The notes: generated by a model from the letters alone, not told the origin. Shown: positions 1 through 8,094, counted from the first letter of the stretch. The stretch is DNA of 11,000 bases from Chrysomallon squamiferum (GCA_012295275.1 CM022666.1:2152616-2163615), one strand, 5' to 3'. Numbers and translations: made by a program.

Positions 1-92
1 ACATGGGTATTACGACATACGGCGTAATGCTTTTGTGTAATTGAGTGTGACAGCGATACACACAGCACGGTATAATTAATGCACCACGTTTT

Positions 93-99
93 TATAAAG
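93..99 (+). promoter_or_regulatory. TATA-like box
   Basis: The sequence TATAAAG sits about 100 bp upstream of the ATG at 193. A TATA box in this position would place transcription start near 120-130, giving a short 5' UTR. The motif is common by chance in A+T-rich DNA, so only its position in an exon-like block gives it weight. No clear initiator was identified. Confidence 0.2.
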
Positions 100-192
100 A
101 ATACACTAGAAAAAGGTGGAAAGTGAAGACAAACAGAGCGAGTGGGAGATTCGACCTTCACCTTCTTACTACTATGCTGTGGGCATTGAACG

Positions 193-240
193 ATGGCGGC
201 TGTCTTACGACGGCGGTGTACGAACGACAGTAAGTGTTAA
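193..240 (+). CDS. Candidate first coding exon (193-229) or short upstream ORF
   Basis: The ATG at 193 has A at -3 and G at +4, a strong eukaryotic start context, and an in-frame TGA lies two codons upstream. The frame begins MAAVLRRRCTND. At 229/230 it meets ACA|GTAAGT, a near-consensus splice donor. If spliced there, this is a 37-nt first coding exon ending in phase 1. If read through, it stops at TAA 238-240 as a 15-residue ORF and could act as an upstream ORF for the ATG at 486. A separate frame across 114-301 is also open for about 60 codons but has no ATG start. The peptide is too short to assign a family. Confidence 0.22.
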   Translation: MAAVLRRRCTNDSKC

Positions 241-485
241 ATTTAGCTGGTGTAGTGTTCAGCCAACCGTTTTATTCATCGGAATGTTTTGTCAGTGTTG
301 ACGGGAGTGCCCGCTAAGTGGGTCACAACTGTACGGCTGAGATACGAGGATATTTCTGTATTAGTCACTCCGACTGGCAGACCACAGGAAAAAAAATATT
401 GAGGTCACTTATTCCTTTAAACGTACATACTAGGCGATATGTCACAGGCAGAAAGGATATACGACGTTACGTTTAAACAACAGCA

Positions 486-547
486 ATGGATACCAATACT
501 CGAAGCAGACGGTTCGTCGTCCACCTAAATTCAGATGTTGATAGCTG
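486..547 (+). CDS. Candidate first coding exon ending at a GTGAGT donor (partial)
   Basis: The ATG at 486 has G at -3 and G at +4. An in-frame TAA lies three codons upstream, as expected for a true start. The frame gives 20 residues rich in Arg and Ser near the start (begins MDTNTRSRRF) and remains open to 547. There the sequence CTG|GTGAGT provides a good donor, and the next in-frame triplet past the junction is TGA, so coding would depend on splicing. The exon would end in phase 2. Sequence after the donor soon turns A/T-rich and repetitive like an intron. A 20-codon open frame is not rare by chance and no homologue is recognised. Confidence 0.25.
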
Positions 548-2220
548 GTGAGTTCCGTTAGATATGTAAGACGTCTGCTTTCTGGTTTTTCTCTGGTGTG
601 TCCAGAAATGGCGGACATAGCGTTAATCTTTTCTTTCGTTGTTGTTATTATTATTACTACTCTCTCTCTTACTGGCTAACTCTTTTTCTCATTCGTAGAT
701 TGTAGATTGTTTCGGGATTTTTTTTTTTTTTAAATCTTTCTTACCATTCTTATTAAGATGGTTACATTTAAAAGAAATAATTCATCTCGTTGTATTGTTT
801 AAATTACCAGTGGATAACTGTATACGTAGTTTTTCCTTTCAACTGGTGTAAATGGATCTACAGGTTTGTGAAATAATCCCGACGGTTTTTAAGGCAAACC
901 AGATTTTAAAAAATACACTGATTGTTGTTGTTTCTTTCTTCCTTTCTTTTTTCGTCTTTTACAAACTCACAAACTGTTTGTTTGTAGATAACTGTCAAAT
1001 ATTACAGGGTGAATGAGACGGAAGAATCCCAAAAATTTCTTAGCTATAAACAAAAATAGTAATCATCTGCTTGAGTTAGACAAACATACAAGAAGTATAA
1101 TCCGATTTGTCTGTCTGTCGTCCAGAGGGAATGTTATTTCTCTCCATGTTCAGCACATTTCTGTCACTAATATAAAATAACAGTTGGCTTCAAACAGTAA
1201 AGTGTTTGTATTATTTTCGTTGCTGTAATTTATCGCAGGTAAAACGGACCTCGCGAGTACACGAGGACTGTGAACATGTAAAATGATTAGACAGGTGGCC
1301 ATTTGTAATGTTATGATTCATATTAATTCAGATCGTGATCCAGAAGAATGAAAAGCTTGGTATTTATTACTGAAACATATTGACGGTTATATTCAGATGC
1401 GGAAATGGGCGTTAGGAACAATGGAAACATACGATCTTTTGGCGGAAGATAAACTCTGTAGGTCTCTCCGAAAGACTATTTTTCTTGTGTTTTTTTCTTT
1501 CTTTCTTTCTTTCTTTTTTAATTTTTTTTTTTTTTTATTATTATTATTTACTAATTTTTAAAATATATTTTATTTATAAAGGTAAAAGATGTTAACTATT
1601 TCTTTAAAAAAAAAAAAAAAAAGTTTTTTCATTCTGATAAACGTTGTTTATGAAAGCTGAGTAATTAACGCAAATAAACAAGGTTAATTTAATTGCTAGG
1701 AACACGACAAAGGCTAGCTAATAAATGTCTCCGATTTTGTATTAGTACAGAAACTGGATAAACGAGAAACTAAAACTAGAAGGACATACTTTCCTCAATC
1801 CCCTTTCCCATCACTTTTAAATGTTATTTTATTGCAGTGACACTATCCATACTTTCCTAATACTTACGTTTGAAATAAAATATTTATATTCGCCGTAATA
1901 ACTTTTCAAAAGATAAACTGGTGTCATTTTTTAAAATAATAATAAAGTTTTAAGTGCTTATTTCCGTTTTGCGACTGAGAAAAAAGGGTGTGGTCTGTTT
2001 ACGTGTCTGCGGAATAACGTAGAAAAATTTAATCAATACAGTTAAAAACATATTTATTTAAAATTAGTTTTTAAACCATCCCCTACATAGTTATTTGCGC
2101 TTTATTGGTTATTTTAAGAAATTAGTGCTAAATAATAATATAATAATAATTAAGAATCTGACTTGCAAGATAAAATCTGTTTCTAAATATTTGTCGTTAA
2201 GATTTTATTATGGCAACCAA
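548..2220. other. A/T-rich spacer or intron-like DNA, no gene seen
   Basis: No frame on either strand is open for 60 codons here. The stretch holds short low-complexity tracts: poly-T at 718-731, (CTTT)n at about 1497-1515, poly-T at 1522-1536 followed by (TTA)n, and poly-A at 1606-1622. A 23-codon ORF starting ATGGCGGAC at 608 is hydrophobic and runs into (ATT)n/(CT)n sequence. I do not consider it a gene. An AGACGTCT palindrome occurs at 569-576. Confidence 0.6.
1497..1550 (+). repeat. (CTTT)n / poly-T / (TTA)n compound repeat
   Basis: CTTT units are followed by a 15-base T run at 1522-1536 and then TTA triplets. It is an ordinary imperfect microsatellite with no coding potential. Confidence 0.85.
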
Positions 2221-2229
2221 CAATACACA

Positions 2230-2237
2230 TGACGTCA
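2230..2237. promoter_or_regulatory. Perfect CRE palindrome TGACGTCA (first of a pair)
   Basis: TGACGTCA is the full palindromic cAMP-response element bound by CREB/ATF-family bZIP proteins. A second identical site starts 23 bp downstream. That the sequence is present is certain; that it works is inferred. Confidence 0.4.
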
Positions 2238-2252
2238 ACAATATGGGTTAAC

Positions 2253-2260
2253 TGACGTCA
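2253..2260. promoter_or_regulatory. Perfect CRE palindrome TGACGTCA (second of a pair)
   Basis: This copy is identical to the site at 2230. The 23-bp start-to-start spacing is close to two DNA turns, which would put both sites on the same helix face. The flank reads TGACGTCACAC, with no shared flanking sequence beyond the core, so the pair is not an obvious tandem duplication. Confidence 0.4.
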
Positions 2261-3154
2261 CACACCGATGCGGGAGATATACAATTTTATATATAGATTT
2301 TATTTTCAAGTTGTTATGATTATAGGTCTTTTTTTAACGTTGTATTTTTATTTACTTATTTATTTTTGTAACTGTATTTTTTCACCGAGGGTAACAAACA
2401 TCTGGTAACCGATATTGCGTAGTTAATGACATTAATGCGAACACTCTTAAAAACGCTGCACGTGGGACGTGTCATTTCAATTATTCTTTCAACTTAAAAC
2501 ACAACAGGATATGAAAATGACTACTAACGGATTCAAGATTTAAAAAAAAAACGGAGGCGTTACCTTTGTAGTAGATACAGTTTCAAGCTAAAATGAGATT
2601 AATAATAGTGTAAAACCGGAAAAAAAAAAAATTAAAAAAAATAATAAAATAAAGATTAATGAGGTAACAACAAAGAAATAAGGAAAAAGGAGACATTACG
2701 TCATACGACTGTTATTGTTTACGAGTTATGTCATTTATGTAACGTAACTAGATGTTGTTGTCGCTTTTTATTTATTTATTATTTATTTTTTTATAATATT
2801 TTTTTGTTTTCTGTGATGTAGTCTTTGTTCTCACATGCTAACTGTAATATACCCTCGCTATGTATGTGTATATGGTGAATGAGTACTTTCATTCATAAGT
2901 AGTTTCTTTACTCATCGGGAACAAAAATAACGACAACAACAAAATATATCTCGTCTAAGTGATGTACCTAATTCAAATTTACGTTATCTTGGCAAGATCT
3001 GTTTAGAATTAACGCGCTTGTAACAAAGAATAATAAAGAGGGAGGGATTAATTACGTCACAGGGATATTAAACGTTTAACGTAGCAGGTGCATATTTATG
3101 TCATTTGTTATGTAAACCAGTTTAGTTTTGTCTTCTTTTATTTATTTATTTACC

Positions 3155-3155
<1 letters not shown>
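2261..3155. other. A/T-rich spacer with scattered ACGTCA half sites, no gene seen
   Basis: No ORF worth reporting occurs here. The stretch contains A-rich tracts near 2540-2550 and 2620-2650, and TTTA-rich stretches near 2345-2365 and 2768-2790. CRE-like half sites TTACGTCA lie at 2697 and 3053, and a double ACGTG motif overlapping a CACGTG E-box lies at 2459-2471. A TTATGTCATTT motif occurs at 2726 and again at 3096. Confidence 0.55.

Positions 3156-3187
<32 letters not shown>
3156..3187 (+). repeat. Poly-T tract (32 T)
   Basis: This is an uninterrupted run of 32 T after TTTA repeats. It may be simple slippage or the reverse-strand A tail of an old retroposon. No element body or target duplication was identified. 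Confidence 0.95.
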
Positions 3188-3189
<2 letters not shown>

Positions 3190-3577
3190 TTTGTTACTTT
3201 TCTGCATTAAATTAAAAAAACAGTGGTAATAGTGTTTCATTTCACGTTTTGAAAAGCTACTAATGGTTTTTTGGGGGGTATTTTTTTATTTTATTTTTTT
3301 TCCTCTTCAGTTATTATATTACTCTATTTTCATCTTCTTTTCTTCTTCCTTTTATCGTAATTGTATTAATAATCAAATCAGAATAAGAATCTTGAATTAA
3401 AAGTACAAATGTAATTAAATAAGATAAAAAGCTGTTACAACAGAATTTAAACACCTTAGCACAGAGTTGTGTAATGTTAGTAAATATTGTGTATGGTTGG
3501 TTTAGATTACCTAATACCATGTAAATAGATTACACATCATATTAAATCCCCTATAAGCATATTATATTGTTTGTATC
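3188..3577. other. A/T-rich spacer, no gene seen
   Basis: A 68-codon minus-strand frame at 3314-3520 is rich in Ile, Leu, Phe and Asn, as expected from random A+T-rich DNA. It has no recognisable domain and no splice or Kozak support, so I do not call it. Nothing else stands out. Confidence 0.55.
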
Positions 3578-3775
3578 TTACGTCATTTGATAGATTAACA
3601 AGTCTGGTATAAAAAATGGTTTTTAATGTTGTTGTTTTTTTGTTTGTTTGTTTGTTTGATGACGTTATAATGTCACCGGACTTGCTCTTTGGTGTATGTC
3701 TTGTTATCACGTGACAGGCGTTAAACAAACACACCCTCTTTTGTTGTGCTATGTCATTGCTGTGCTGACGTCAGC
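3578..3775. promoter_or_regulatory. Dense cluster of bZIP/bHLH-type sites
   Basis: Within about 200 bp this stretch contains TTACGTCAT (3578-3586), TGACGTTA (3660-3667), TCACGTGA (3707-3714) and ATGTCAT (3751-3757). It ends with the perfect 12-bp palindrome GCTGACGTCAGC (3764-3775), whose centre is a full CRE. TCACGTGA is the palindromic E-box bound by USF/MITF/TFE-type bHLH-zip factors, and TGACGTCA is the CREB/ATF site. The sequence matches are direct; an enhancer or promoter role is inferred. A (GTTT)n run lies inside the cluster at about 3637-3658. Confidence 0.35.
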
Positions 3776-3823
3776 TAGTGTGCACTTGTGTTATTTTTGG
3801 AAACACCTCTAGTTTTCCTTTCT

Positions 3824-3826
<3 letters not shown>

Positions 3827-3910
<84 letters not shown>
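3827..3910 (+). repeat. Very long poly-T tract (84 T)
   Basis: This is an uninterrupted run of 84 T, followed by a degenerate CTTT-type pyrimidine tail to about 3935. Frames through it would encode poly-phenylalanine and are artefacts. Its length is unusual and hard to sequence accurately, so the true count may differ. Confidence 0.95.
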
Positions 3911-4047
3911 CTTTCTTTTTTTCTTTCTATTTTACCATCTCATCTCTTCAGTTACTTGCACAAAATGTCAAACGGGCACCTAAATGTTACACTGTATGAC
4001 GTATCTGTGTGTGACTTGACAAATCAGTTCGTGGGAAATCTAATTAA

Positions 4048-4082
<35 letters not shown>

Positions 4083-4290
4083 CTAATGAAGCGAAATAAA
4101 AGTACATGTTATGATTGTAAAAGATGTCGATAAATCATTAATATAAAGTATTTTGATAGTGGTCGGGCGTGCGTTTGTAATTTTAATTAATACTAACAGA
4201 ATATCATATTATTTTCCTTCTTTATTCTGTATGCAGTAGATAGTCGGAAATGTTTTTAGTTTTAGTTTTGAAAAAATATTTTTGTAAACG

Positions 4291-4294
<4 letters not shown>
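3911..4294. other. Spacer between poly-T and GA array, no gene seen
   Basis: The stretch contains a CRE-like TGACGTAT at 3997 and a second T run of 33 at 4050-4082. No credible ORF is present once poly-Phe frames are discounted. Confidence 0.55.
4050..4082 (+). repeat. Poly-T tract (33 T)
   Basis: This is an uninterrupted run of 33 T, about 140 bp after the 84-T tract and in the same orientation. Confidence 0.95.

Positions 4295-4378
<84 letters not shown>
4295..4378 (+). repeat. (GA)42 microsatellite
   Basis: This is a perfect dinucleotide array of 84 bp. It is the only long array with GA on the plus strand; the other three have CT. Such homopurine mirror repeats can form triplex (H-DNA) structures and bind GAGA-type factors. 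That is established for the class, not shown here. Confidence 0.97.
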
Positions 4379-4381
<3 letters not shown>

Positions 4382-4819
4382 CTCATACTTTATTTATCAC
4401 TTAAAGAAACATAGCCGAATGATCGCGTTTTTAAGCAGATGCAGTCCTCATATTAGCTTTCAATGACCTCTAACATTTTTTTGAGAACAGAAATAAAAAT
4501 CGTGATTATTCTTTAATTATGAATTAACTCGTCATTTTGACATTTATTTATTTATAGCATTTGACTAATTTGCACCGACACACCAGATTAACCAAATAGG
4601 GACAGGTGTACTTGCTAACAGCAGACGTCTAGAAAAAAAAAAAAAAAGTTATCCTTTCCGTCGCGCCTTGAAATTACGTCATCACTTTCGCACATTTTGG
4701 ACAGCTGTTCCATTCATCCCTTTTTAGTTAAATGTCGAGTACAGGATCTGATTTACGTTCCAAGCCTAAACCGCATTACAGATCTTTAAAGTATGTCTGT
4801 GTGTCATTGTGCCACGAGA

Positions 4820-4854
<35 letters not shown>

Positions 4855-5670
4855 CTGATTAAAATAAGCTGACGAATCGTTCTGTTTATAGATCTGATAG
4901 GCTGGCAAAACTGTAAATTAATCAGACATCCATCAACAAATCCTTCGATTGACATGAAATGTACTTTTACCAAATAATCAAAATTACTGTTTTTTTTTTT
5001 TTTTTTCTTTTATTCCTTTATTATTGATCGTAGTAGTAGCAGTAGTAGTTTGTTTTATTTTTTATTAGTTTTCAGCTCTTGTTTGTATGTATCGTTATTA
5101 ACAGCTCAATAGTAGCAGTCTTTGACGGCTGGTTTTCGCTTCTAACGGTGTCCATTTCCGCTTTAATGTCACGAGACATTCTTCATGTACCCTCGCCTAC
5201 GCATGTTTCCCCTTACCACCTTTAAGAGGACGAGTCACGTTTTCACATGACAAGAATAAACCATTAATACTGTTAACAAATAATATTTCGGTTTCCACTG
5301 TAATGTGGTTCTTCCCGGTTTTTCGTCTGCACCACTGCCGACATTGTTGAAGGGGTATGTACTAGTATCGGTGGGGATAAAAATAAATAAATGAAAAATA
5401 TGGAAATGTAATCTTTCCTTTAAAAAGCAATTTATTTATCTGCATGAGAGTTTTTAATCACTTTTTAATTTACATATTATTTATTTATTTATGATTTGAA
5501 GAGAACTAGCGAGATGATAGAATAGGCAAACCCGCTTGGGCTGATGTTTCTAAAATTTCCTTTTCTGTTTGTGGGAATGTTTTTTCTTCTGGTTTCTTTT
5601 CAGATATATATGTATACGTTTTCTGATTTCTTTAAACATACACATAAACATGTTTATTCAAGAATTTGTA

Positions 5671-5672
<2 letters not shown>
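4379..5672. other. A/T-rich spacer, no gene seen
   Basis: No credible ORF is present. The stretch contains poly-A at 4633-4647, TTACGTCATCAC at 4674-4685, (AAAT)n at 4819-4854, poly-T at 4990-5006 and a short AGT-type triplet run at about 5032-5049. Bases 5100-5380 are somewhat richer in G+C but show no open frame or repeat structure that I can support. Confidence 0.55.
4819..4854 (+). repeat. (AAAT)9 microsatellite
   Basis: This is an uninterrupted tetranucleotide array of about 36 bp. The minus-strand frame across it reads Leu-Phe-Ile-Tyr repeats and is not a gene. Confidence 0.95.

Positions 5673-5758
<86 letters not shown>
5673..5758 (+). repeat. (CT)43 microsatellite
   Basis: This is a perfect 86-bp CT array. 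Frames through it give Leu-Ser repeats and are artefacts. It could serve as an extended polypyrimidine tract for a downstream acceptor, such as the CAG at 5787-5789. Confidence 0.97.
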
Positions 5759-5762
<4 letters not shown>

Positions 5763-5816
5763 GTGTTATTGTAATACATACAATTGACAGCCGCAAGTCC
5801 GGGTTATTGAGATCGG

Positions 5817-6077
5817 ATGACCTTGCCGCCTCCTCAGTCGTTACCCGGATTTATCTGTACATCTGAACGTCTGTTTCCGTACCAACACGTCACGCCAGCT
5901 GCAGAGCTACACGGACTTGCTCAGCTGAAATTGCTACTGTCTCTCCTGAACCATCAAACTTTTATCTGCTTCAGCATCAGTACAATAAGGGTAATTATTT
6001 GTAATTTAGCAGAGAGAAGGAAGTGGGCGTCTTATCTTGCACTTTACATGCAATTCTCAGAGGATTTAACCACTTAG
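5817..6077 (+). CDS. Weak 86-codon ORF of unknown function
   Basis: This is the longest plus-strand frame not dominated by simple repeat in the middle of the window. It lies in a stretch of higher G+C (about 5790-6060). It starts at ATG 5817 in a weak context with an in-frame TGA two codons upstream, and ends at TAG 6075-6077. The product would be mostly hydrophobic with a Leu-rich centre and a Pro-rich start (MTLPPPQSLPG). No domain is recognised. A pyrimidine-rich acceptor-like CTCCTCAG (to 5837) and a donor-like AGG|GTAATT (near 5990) lie inside, so part of it could be an exon. An 86-codon frame can occur by chance in sequence of this composition. Confidence 0.12.
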   Translation: MTLPPPQSLPGFICTSERLFPYQHVTPAAELHGLAQLKLLLSLLNHQTFICFSISTIRVIICNLAERRKWASYLALYMQFSEDLTT

Positions 6078-6540
6078 AAGGCACTCGTCACACGTTGAAA
6101 AACACTGCGAAATGTTTCGATTGTTCGTTCGTTTTTTTTTTTTTTCTTTCTTTTTTTTGGGCGCTGTTGTTGTTGCTGTTGTTTTAGCATAAACGCTTAT
6201 TTAACAGTCGTGTGTGTGTGTGTGAATGTAAAAACAAAATCGTGTTCTCATTATACACTAATATTTTCAGCCATTTATTTATTTATTATCGGGCTTCGAA
6301 TCAGCAGCCATTTCAAGATTATTATTAAAAAAATTTGTTTAATTTAATCATACGACACAGCTAAAAAATATTTTTAAAAGGTAAACCAAGTTACTTTGTT
6401 GTAACGTAAATGTTTGCAGCAACAGAAATGGATTTATTTATTCTTCATTGCCCTCAGTTTTAGAAATTATCTTATTTCTAAATGCATCATCTTTAATAAC
6501 TCTATACTGAAGTTCTCTTTCACAATAATGCAAAATATAC
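6078..6540. other. A/T-rich spacer, no gene seen
   Basis: The stretch contains a T run at 6132-6145, a GTT-type triplet run at about 6165-6184, (TG)n at about 6210-6223 and short TTTA repeats near 6274-6288. No credible ORF occurs, although a 136-codon frame starts at 6414 (see rejected items). Confidence 0.55.
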
Positions 6541-6544
6541 GGTA

Positions 6545-6663
6545 TTATCTTTGTCTTTCTCATTTCTCTTCTCCGTGTCTCTCCTCTTGTCCCTATCTCT
6601 TTCATTTCTGTTGTTCTCTCTGTCTCTGTTTCTCTCCCTCTTTCTCACTTCATCTCTCTGTCT
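6545..6663 (+). repeat. Degenerate pyrimidine-rich (CT/TCTTT)n tract
   Basis: About 120 bp is nearly all pyrimidine on the plus strand, an eroded CT-type repeat with occasional G. It suppresses stop codons on both strands. That explains the overlapping Ser/Leu/Phe-rich frames on the plus strand and an Arg/Glu/Asp-rich frame on the minus strand. Confidence 0.8.
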
Positions 6664-6914
6664 TGACCACTTTTGTATGTTTGTCTGGCTGTCTTGGTTT
6701 CCATGTTGTTGCATTCATTTCAAACGTACGTTCGTTTCTACAAGTTTTCGGTTTACTTTCAATATTCGGCTTAGAAATAAGACCTGGGCTGATAATATTT
6801 GGCACAGACTCTCTATCTCGATAGGGGATTAACAGAACAATGCTACTCATCCGTTAAGAGATAAATTGGATTGTGTTCCATGGCTACAGGCGTTCAAGGC
6901 CGACAAAAGTACAT

Positions 6915-7160
6915 ATAAAAGAAGAAAAAAATTAAATAAAAGGAAGAAAATTAACAAACAAACAAACAAAAAAATTTGAAAGAATAGATAAGGGAAAAAC
7001 AAGAATGAAAAAATAGAAAAAAAAAAGAAAAGAAGAACAAGGAAAGAAAATAATAGAAAGAAGGAAGATTAGAATACAAGAAAGCCAGGGGAAAAAAAAA
7101 AAAAAAAAGAAAGAAAAACGAGAAAAATGGCATTATTTTTTAAAAAAAACAGAGAGAGAA
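6915..7160 (+). repeat. Purine-rich, mostly A/G tract
   Basis: About 245 bp is dominated by A and G on the plus strand. It includes (AAAC)n at about 6954-6972, A runs of 10-17 bases (longest 7092-7108) and GAAA/GGAA units. It is low-complexity DNA with strong strand asymmetry. The 60-codon minus-strand Phe/Leu/Ser frame is a by-product. Confidence 0.8.
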
Positions 7161-7458
7161 GAAATGTTCCGTTTTGAACTTAGCCGAACTGAATACGCGC
7201 ATTTGTCTTTCCATGAAAGTTAATCTCATGTCCTCATTAACATTGCTGACAGATTGTTAACCATGTTTTACAAAAAGTACGAATAAAGTGACATTTATTC
7301 CCCACAAGGCTGTTCGGTCACAGCATAAAATTGACAGCAGGTAACACGTTTATCCATAACATGTCGGTATTCCGCGCTCGCTGAGGGAAAATTTATTATC
7401 TCGAGTCTCGATGCTGCAGTTAAAAACCAGGAATTTCACGTTTATTTATTCCTAGCAG
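7161..7458. other. Mixed-composition spacer, no gene seen
   Basis: Base composition is more even here (for example around 7170-7440). A donor-like CAG|GTAACA lies near 7341, but no open frame of useful length is associated with it. I see no other structure. Confidence 0.5.
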
Positions 7459-7459
7459 T

Positions 7460-7490
<31 letters not shown>
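7459..7490 (+). repeat. (TTTA)8 microsatellite
   Basis: This is a perfect tetranucleotide array of about 32 bp. It is the reverse-complement class of the AAAT array at 4819. Confidence 0.95.
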
Positions 7491-7597
7491 TAGCCATGAA
7501 GAAAAATACAGATAAATAAAACATCACGCATTTATCAGCGAATAAAACGATGCTTAAAGAGGCTGCAGAAATGAAAGAATGTTCTAGAAAGAAAAAG

Positions 7598-7612
7598 AAA
7601 AAAAAAAAAAAA
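7598..7612 (+). repeat. Poly-A tract (15 A)
   Basis: This A run ends an A/G-rich stretch. No retroposon body was recognised upstream. Confidence 0.9.
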
Positions 7613-7656
7613 TGATTTGAAATAAATTCGGTAATAAGGATAAATTTATTATTTTA

Positions 7657-7658
<2 letters not shown>

Positions 7659-7705
<47 letters not shown>
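7659..7705 (+). repeat. (ATT)n microsatellite
   Basis: This trinucleotide array of about 47 bp ends abruptly at a block of higher G+C, which begins near 7707. Confidence 0.95.
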
Positions 7706-8034
7706 TAATCCGATGGCCACCTTGACCACTTCTTCGACTTGACGATACAAACAAGAAAGTTTTGTCTTTGATCGGCACCAAAGAGTTCGATGCAACGAAA
7801 CAAAAGGCGGATGTTAACTTTCTGCCAATATCCTTCGTTGACCTTTTGTGTAATTCGTCAACGGGTCGATTGACGTGGCACTAACAGTCGTTTCCGAATG
7901 AGTGAAGGACTATTTCTCAATAGCTCATTTAGCATCCAGTTTGCGGTGGTTGTTCGTGCTGGCAAGCCTGTTACGTTTTTATCTAGGTCATCGGCTGCCT
8001 CGGATAACAGCGCGTTTGTGACGGCTGCACTCAT
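7705..8034 (-). pseudogene. Minus-strand reading frame of ~110 codons with one internal TGA
   Basis: On the minus strand an ATG at 8034-8032 opens a 58-residue frame (begins MSAAVTNALLSEAADDLD) that ends at TGA, 7860-7858. The same frame then stays open for another 50 codons to TAA at 7707-7705. The predicted peptide has balanced composition: an acidic Ala/Leu/Asp-rich N-terminal part, a Leu/Arg-rich centre, and a C-terminal part rich in Lys, Trp and Phe. The surrounding 7707-8090 block has more G+C than its flanks. It could be a decayed gene or transposon fragment, two small exons, or chance. I recognise no family. A 46-codon plus-strand frame (7898-8038) overlaps it, so the coding strand is not certain. 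Confidence 0.2.
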
Positions 8035-8063
8035 GTAGCAGTATACACTTCAGACATACTTGA

Positions 8064-8071
8064 TGACGTAA
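8064..8071. promoter_or_regulatory. CRE-like site TGACGTAA
   Basis: TGATGACGTAAT is a seven-of-eight match to the CRE palindrome, and TGACGTAA is also a common ATF/C-EBP-type variant. It lies at the edge of the 7707-8090 block. Confidence 0.25.
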
Positions 8072-8094
8072 TTAACAGACTCGGCCAGAATGAA

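Larger units (their letters stand above)
1..547 (+). other. Exon-like, CpG-containing block (possible gene 5' end)
   Basis: This block differs from the DNA that follows. It has roughly 45% G+C by eye, about 30 CpG dinucleotides (near or above random expectation), and almost no long homopolymers or microsatellites. It contains a TATAAAG box at 93-99 and two ATGG starts, at 193 and 486, each preceded by an in-frame stop. It also contains two good splice donors, ACA|GTAAGT at 230 and CTG|GTGAGT at 548. Together these suggest the promoter, 5' UTR and first exon(s) of a plus-strand gene whose remaining exons lie outside the window or are too short to see. No protein family is recognised. It could instead be a conserved non-coding or unannotated repeat segment. 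Confidence 0.4.

Noticed and set aside
3778-4099. Poly-phenylalanine ORFs of 73 and 103 codons
   Set aside because: They are produced by the 84-T and 33-T homopolymers.
4295-4378. Regularly repeated array as a possible CRISPR or satellite
   Set aside because: It is a plain dinucleotide repeat without spacers or a longer unit.
5544-5866. Leu-Ser repeat ORFs
   Set aside because: All three frames are produced by the (CT)43 array.
6520-6714. Minus-strand Arg/Glu/Asp-rich ORF resembling an RS/RE-type protein
   Set aside because: The composition is just the reverse reading of an eroded CT/GA repeat.
6414-6824. 136-codon plus-strand ORF
   Set aside because: Its middle runs through the degenerate CT-rich tract, where stop codons are suppressed. 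The rest is Phe/Leu/Ile/Ser-rich with no domain, and the start context is unconvincing.
7784-7793. GTTCGATGC resembling a tRNA/SINE B box
   Set aside because: No A box at the right distance, no cloverleaf and no 3' tail were found. A similar match near 10339 on the minus strand (GGTTCGAAA) also lacks partners.
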